From the NCBI GenBank assembly GCA_014904985.1, contig MU129196.1, forward strand, positions 1 to 45,204: DNA of 45,204 nucleotides. Direction: 5' to 3'. Made by a program: the position numbers and the translations under genes. Below, one piece after another: positions 42,559-45,204 of the stretch (within the stretch, counting starts at the first letter, position 1; the number at the start of each line of letters is the position of its first letter). The notes beneath the pieces were generated by a model. It was not told where the DNA came from, made no database searches, and saw only the letters and a list, made by a program, of their open reading frames with translations. The DNA is from Hydnum rufescens UP504 (lineage: Eukaryota > Basidiomycota > Agaricomycetes > Cantharellales > Hydnaceae).

Positions 42559-42671
42559 CTTAATTTCCATACACCCGCTGCAGTGGGTGTGTGGTACCTC
42601 CTTTTCTCTGGTATTGTCGTCATCGGTTCTGGCGGGTGCTGGGGTCTGTCAATCAAACGTGATGCAATGAC

Positions 42672-42778
42672 CTAAAATAATAATACATTAGTAAAAAATT
42701 GTGCAAAAAGAGCTGCTTGGGCTGCTCTTTTTGCGTGATGGTGTACGCATTGCATGAAAAATAAATAAATAAGCTTAC
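42672..42778 (-). repeat. Intron-like unit M13
   Basis: Minus strand: donor AAG/GTAAGC, hairpin 42703-42734 with one mismatch (GAGCTGC against GCTGCTC), branch-like TTTACTAATG, acceptor ATTATTTTAG; 107 bp. It lies 19 bases downstream of the bromodomain exon's own donor (42797). Confidence 0.68.
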
Positions 42779-42797
42779 CTTCACGGTCTAGACTCAC

Positions 42798-42998
42798 CTG
42801 CAAGCGCCTGGAGCCTGGATCGGGTATTGAGGGGTTGGAGGCAGAAAATTTCTTGTCAACTGTAGAAAGGTCTATAGGGTGTCTGATAATTTTAGGATAG
42901 TGGGGGATACCCAATGCAATGTAGTCGACAGGCGGGTTCAATGGGACAGTGTCCTTTTGTTTTCTGAGGGTGCAGAGAGTGGATTGCGCAAACTTGAA
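42798..42998 (-). CDS. BET/Bdf1-like bromodomain exon (N-terminal half of a bromodomain)
   Basis: Minus-strand exon encoding FKFAQSTLCTLRKQKD, then NPPVDYIALGIPHYPKII and RHPIDLSTVDKKFSASN. This is the alpha-Z helix and ZA loop of a first BET-type bromodomain; such proteins bind acetylated histone tails and act in transcription and chromatin. The PVD, IPHYP and HPxDLST signatures are clear. Acceptor CCCGCACAG and donor CTTGCAG/GTGAGT are both good, and splicing from the upstream exon joins in phase 0. The domain ends after the PDPG segment: the second half (RY..ADEF.ADVRL-like helix B-C with the acetyl-lysine-binding Asn) is not found anywhere in the window, so the gene is truncated, rearranged or continued beyond a very long intron. 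No gene symbol is given because only one domain half is visible. Confidence 0.78.
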
Positions 42999-43090
42999 CT
43001 GTGCGGGAGATAATGTGGTGTGCATTGGAGAGTTCATATAGAGAAAAGAATTTAAAAAGAGGAAAAATAAATAGATCAAGGTCCACTTAC
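42999..43090 (-). other. Intron of the bromodomain gene (no hairpin)
   Basis: 92 bp on the minus strand: donor CTT/GTAAGT (43085-43090), long pyrimidine run, acceptor TCCCGCACAG. Unlike the units further left it carries no CAAAAAGAGCAGC hairpin, so it serves as an internal control for an ordinary host intron. Confidence 0.6.
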
Positions 43091-43332
43091 AAGTGCAGCT
43101 TTAGCTAATAGGGACCCCTCAACGAATGGTGTGGTTTTGAACGAAATGGGAGCCATGGACACATCCATTGCACTCTCATCAGTCATTTCAACGTCCCCAA
43201 TCCCATGCCCATTGGGCTTGATGTCAGGGCGAGGCTCAACACTGATGAGCTGGCAATGTCCGAGTCATAATCGTCCATGTGAACATGACAAGACACACAG
43301 CCGCTGAACACTAAGGCCTGGCCTCCGAATGG
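43091..43332 (-). CDS. BET/Bdf1-like gene, upstream linker exon
   Basis: Minus strand, preceded by an acceptor TACTTTACAG. The 3' part reads EPRPDIKPNGHG, DVEMTDESAMDVS and PFVEGSLLAKAAL, an acidic, low-complexity linker as usual before the first bromodomain of fungal BET proteins. The first part (PFGGQALVFSGC...DDYDSDIASSS) is in another frame, so there is a frameshift or a missed splice site around 43235-43250. The downstream junction is in phase with the bromodomain exon. Upstream exons are not identified: the neighbouring sequence is a hairpin unit and unrelated repeat. Confidence 0.55.
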
Positions 43333-43347
43333 CTGTAAAGTACCGAC

Positions 43348-43460
43348 CAATAAAATACAACCACACACCACTTTGGCAGGGGTGGCTATATCTGATAAGT
43401 GTTCAAATTAAAACTTGTACAATGGCGCCAAAAGAGCAGCAGTAGCTGCTCTTTTTGTCA
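43348..43460 (+). repeat. Intron-like unit P7, degenerate
   Basis: Plus orientation: hairpin-B-like CCACACACCAC...GGGGTGG (43351-43376) and a hairpin A at 43427-43459 (CAAAAGAGCAGC and GCTGCTCTTTTTG). The donor position reads ATAAGT instead of GTAAGT and no acceptor is evident. Confidence 0.5.
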
Positions 43461-43531
43461 GGATCAAATTGACATTTGCTTCCGCCTAAGGACTTACCCG
43501 TCAGAGTATCATTCTTCATCGACTTTATCAT

Positions 43532-43777
43532 ATGGTGCCTACTTCCTCAAATGCTCTTGTCTCCTCTCTCCCTCCATTCACTATGGGGGTTATTGTCATC
43601 CTTGCCATTATTGGCATTTCTCTTATTATTATTGCCCTTGTTCTATCAGGCCTCGGCCAGCGGGCTATGGGCTGGGTAGTCAACCAGTGGCAGCATTGGC
43701 GCCCTTGTCAGCACCAATTATGGCTTAACCAGGTATCCCCTTCCTCTCCTACTGAACAGATCCCTTGGGAAAGGTAA
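43532..43777 (+). CDS. Unrecognised 81-aa frame with one membrane segment
   Basis: Starts MVPTSSNALV and has a strongly hydrophobic run at residues 18-42 (MGVIVILAIIGISLIIIALVLS), long enough for one transmembrane helix, then a Trp/Gln-rich tail. The last ~20 codons lie in R1 repeat sequence (from about 43719), so the C terminus is repeat-derived. The sequence lies between a hairpin unit and a truncated R1. It may be a fragment of a host membrane-protein gene or a fortuitous frame. CpG content is higher than in the surrounding repeats. Confidence 0.3.
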   Translation: MVPTSSNALVSSLPPFTMGVIVILAIIGISLIIIALVLSGLGQRAMGWVVNQWQHWRPCQHQLWLNQVSPSSPTEQIPWER

Positions 43778-44611
43778 CTGGTCGCCCAGACGTACCCTCC
43801 ATCGGACATAGGTGCAACATAATTGCCTTTAATAAGTCAGAAAAGCGGAGTTTTTGGGGGGTAAAAGTGAAATGGAGACATGGGAGATAAATTGCAGAAG
43901 GATTCTAATTCCGCCTGTTTTTCCTTGGGTTACCATTTCGATGCGGATTTCATGCGTCTTTCCAGGGGGTGGTCGTACTGACAAATCGGATCAAAACTGG
44001 TGGAGATATTGAAAATTACCTGAAGATGTTTGGAGCATGGAAGTCAAAATCGGACCTGAGAGGGTGAATTCGCATTCCGATAAACGCGTATGTGGTACGT
44101 TGGAAATAGGTATTGATCATAGCTTCTGGGGCGCCATCTTGCCGAGTCGATCCGATCAAAAATGATGCCGAGAATTCCAAAATACTCCTTGAGAGTATGG
44201 GAAAGCCTATTTAACATGTGACAATGCGCCGAGGTTGGATCCAAAGGCATTAGGGAATCTTATTATATAATTGATCATATATCCTCGCTGAGGCAATGAG
44301 CAATGCACAATAGATTGGGTACCAACCAAACAGGCAAGTTGAATTGCCTGAGCCACAGTTGGCTGGGCTTGAAGTAACTACAATTTGAGGTAGTCTGTTG
44401 AAGACTTGGAGATGGACAATTAAATGTCTCATGTACAAGGTGGAGGAAAGAGAAATGAAGTGGGTCTTGGAGAATTGAAATCCACGTCGTATGGCAATCA
44501 AAGGAATGGTAGGTATTTGAAGGATTGGAATTGAATAATTTGGATTCGTTTGAGGAGGTAGTTGGGTCCTGAAGCGGAATATACATAGTAGGGTTTTATC
44601 CCTCCAACACT
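43719..44611 (+). mobile_element. R1 repeat, 5'-truncated copy adjoining gypsy sequence
   Basis: Enters R1 at GGCTTAACCAGGTATCC and continues to CCCTCCAACA (44602-44611). Keeps more CpG than the other R1 copies (GCCGAGTCGATCCGATCAA near 44140), so it is younger or better preserved. The sequence directly after it begins CTGGAGTGATCC, compatible with a primer-binding site, and gypsy protein sequence follows 80 bases later. Confidence 0.6.
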
Positions 44612-44613
44612 GG

Positions 44614-44657
44614 AGTGATCCGGAGTGGACCGGAGTGGACTGGAGTGGACCGGAGTG
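44614..44657 (+). repeat. Short GGAGTGGACC tandem repeat
   Basis: About four units of 10-11 bp (GGAGTGGACC / GGAGTGGACT) at the junction of R1 and the gypsy coding sequence. Confidence 0.7.
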
Positions 44658-44659
44658 AG

Positions 44660-45199
44660 GGACAAACCCTGACACATTCAGAGAAAAGTACATTTGCTGT
44701 GACTAGCCTGGGACGGGTTCCCCTCATTGTAGGGCACACCTGGCTTGTTCATCATAACCCTGAGATCAACTGGTTGACGGGTAAGGTGGCAATGACATGG
44801 TGTCCTGATGGATGTGGGTTGCAACGTGTCTGCATTGTCTTAGCAAAGGAAAACTCTGGATGCAGCCTTAACCCCTCTGCATCTGTATCTCCACCTGGTC
44901 CTCTTCCATCGCACAGTTGCCAAGGAGACCCTATCCTATCTTTGCCCAGTCAGTCCCTCTGGGCAAACGTGGGAGATGAGCATCTCCAGGGCGTACGCCA
45001 ACAGTTGAGGCCTGAGGGAGATTGCAAGGGTGATAGAAATTCACCACACCACCACTCTTCCCCATTGTCTTCGCTTGACCAGACCGTGCCTCCACCTCCC
45101 TCTTTCATAGAAAAGCCTAGTCCAGGTGTTCTATCAAAGAAAACGGGCAAGAGCTCGCCTGGTGATAACCGGGAAGATGTGCAACGGGGAAGATCGTAA
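44660..45199 (+). pseudogene. Ty3/gypsy Gag-Pol protease end, 5'-truncated
   Basis: Open to the stop at 45197-45199. The segment AVTSLGRVPLIVGHTWL with HHNPEINWLTGKV and MTWCPDGCG matches the C-terminal part of a fungal gypsy aspartic protease and the start of the protease-reverse transcriptase linker (I/V-L-G-x-x-W-L-xx-HNP-x-I-x-W pattern). The catalytic D-S/T-G is not present: Gag and the front of the protease are missing between the presumed LTR (R1) and 44660. The rest is a Ser/Pro-rich linker. The reverse transcriptase would lie beyond the window. Confidence 0.75.
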
Positions 45200-45204
45200 T
45201 CTTG

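Noticed and set aside
34487..42734. CRISPR-like array of regularly spaced palindromic repeats
   Set aside because: Repeats are two different hairpins alternating with similar, not unique, spacers, in a eukaryotic context, with splice signals at fixed places.
10428..42734. Hairpins A as rho-independent terminators or MITE ends
   Set aside because: The T-run lies inside the stem, not after it, and no target duplications surround the hairpins; consistent donor, branch and acceptor sites explain the flanks better.
1..45204. tRNA, rRNA or snRNA genes
   Set aside because: I scanned for tRNA-like internal boxes and saw no convincing cloverleaf; a tRNAscan-SE/Infernal run would be needed to exclude divergent ones.

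Overview
This is an AT/GC-balanced eukaryotic window that looks like a repeat-rich basidiomycete (Agaricomycete-type) fungal genome. The reasons are degenerate Ty3/gypsy and Ty1/copia polyproteins of the kind common in mushroom genomes, short (about 90-118 bp) introns with GTRAG donors, CTAAY branch points and YAG acceptors, and no bacterial gene organisation. Species cannot be told from the sequence.

Layout. 1-1102: multiply frameshifted Ty3/gypsy integrase tail. 1140-7320: a CpG-retaining block with a coiled-coil-like open frame (1796-2710), a 20-bp minisatellite (3524-4405) and four short, unrecognised open frames (4839-5151, 5421-5849, 6174-6560, 6728-7318), three of them with TATA-like boxes. 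7320-14370: CpG-poor repeat desert with copies of a ~1.35-kb LTR-like repeat (R1), a second repeat (R2), and a first group of intron-like hairpin units (10398-11661). 14372-16534 plus 34024-34122: one Ty1/copia pol pseudogene, enclosed by inverted R2 copies and split by a 17.5-kb insertion. 16535-34023: that insertion, a tandem LTR-internal-LTR-internal-LTR array (487-bp LTRs, TG...CA ends, 5-bp target duplication ATTGC, primer-binding site and polypurine tract) whose 8-kb internal region has long stop-poor frames but no protease, reverse transcriptase or integrase that I can recognise. 34118-43460: more R2, R1, a solo LTR with a clean target duplication and a paralogous empty site, a 660-bp palindrome, an 18-bp minisatellite built on the palindrome ACTCATGAGT, and two further groups of hairpin-bearing intron-like units, mostly on the minus strand. 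42798-43332 (minus): two exons of a BET/Bdf1-like bromodomain gene, cut off within the first bromodomain. 43532-45204: a small membrane-segment frame, a truncated R1 copy and the protease end of another gypsy element running off the window.

Most striking: at least a dozen tandem units alternate an 'exon' ending in one hairpin (CACACACC...GGTGTGTG) with a ~100-bp 'intron' holding a second hairpin (CAAAAAGAGCAGC...GCTGCTCTTTTTG) just upstream of a branch point and TTCTAG acceptor. Both hairpins show paired changes in the two arms between units. One group lies directly downstream of the bromodomain exon on the same strand. This resembles introner-like amplification of introns together with their flanking exons.

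Base composition splits the window. Old repeats (7.3-16.5 kb and much of 34-41 kb) have almost no CpG, and several copia stop codons are TGA where Arg is expected; the LTR array and the first 7 kb keep CpG. Differences between the LTRs are mostly CpG to TpG/CpA, which points to continuing methylation- or RIP-like deamination.
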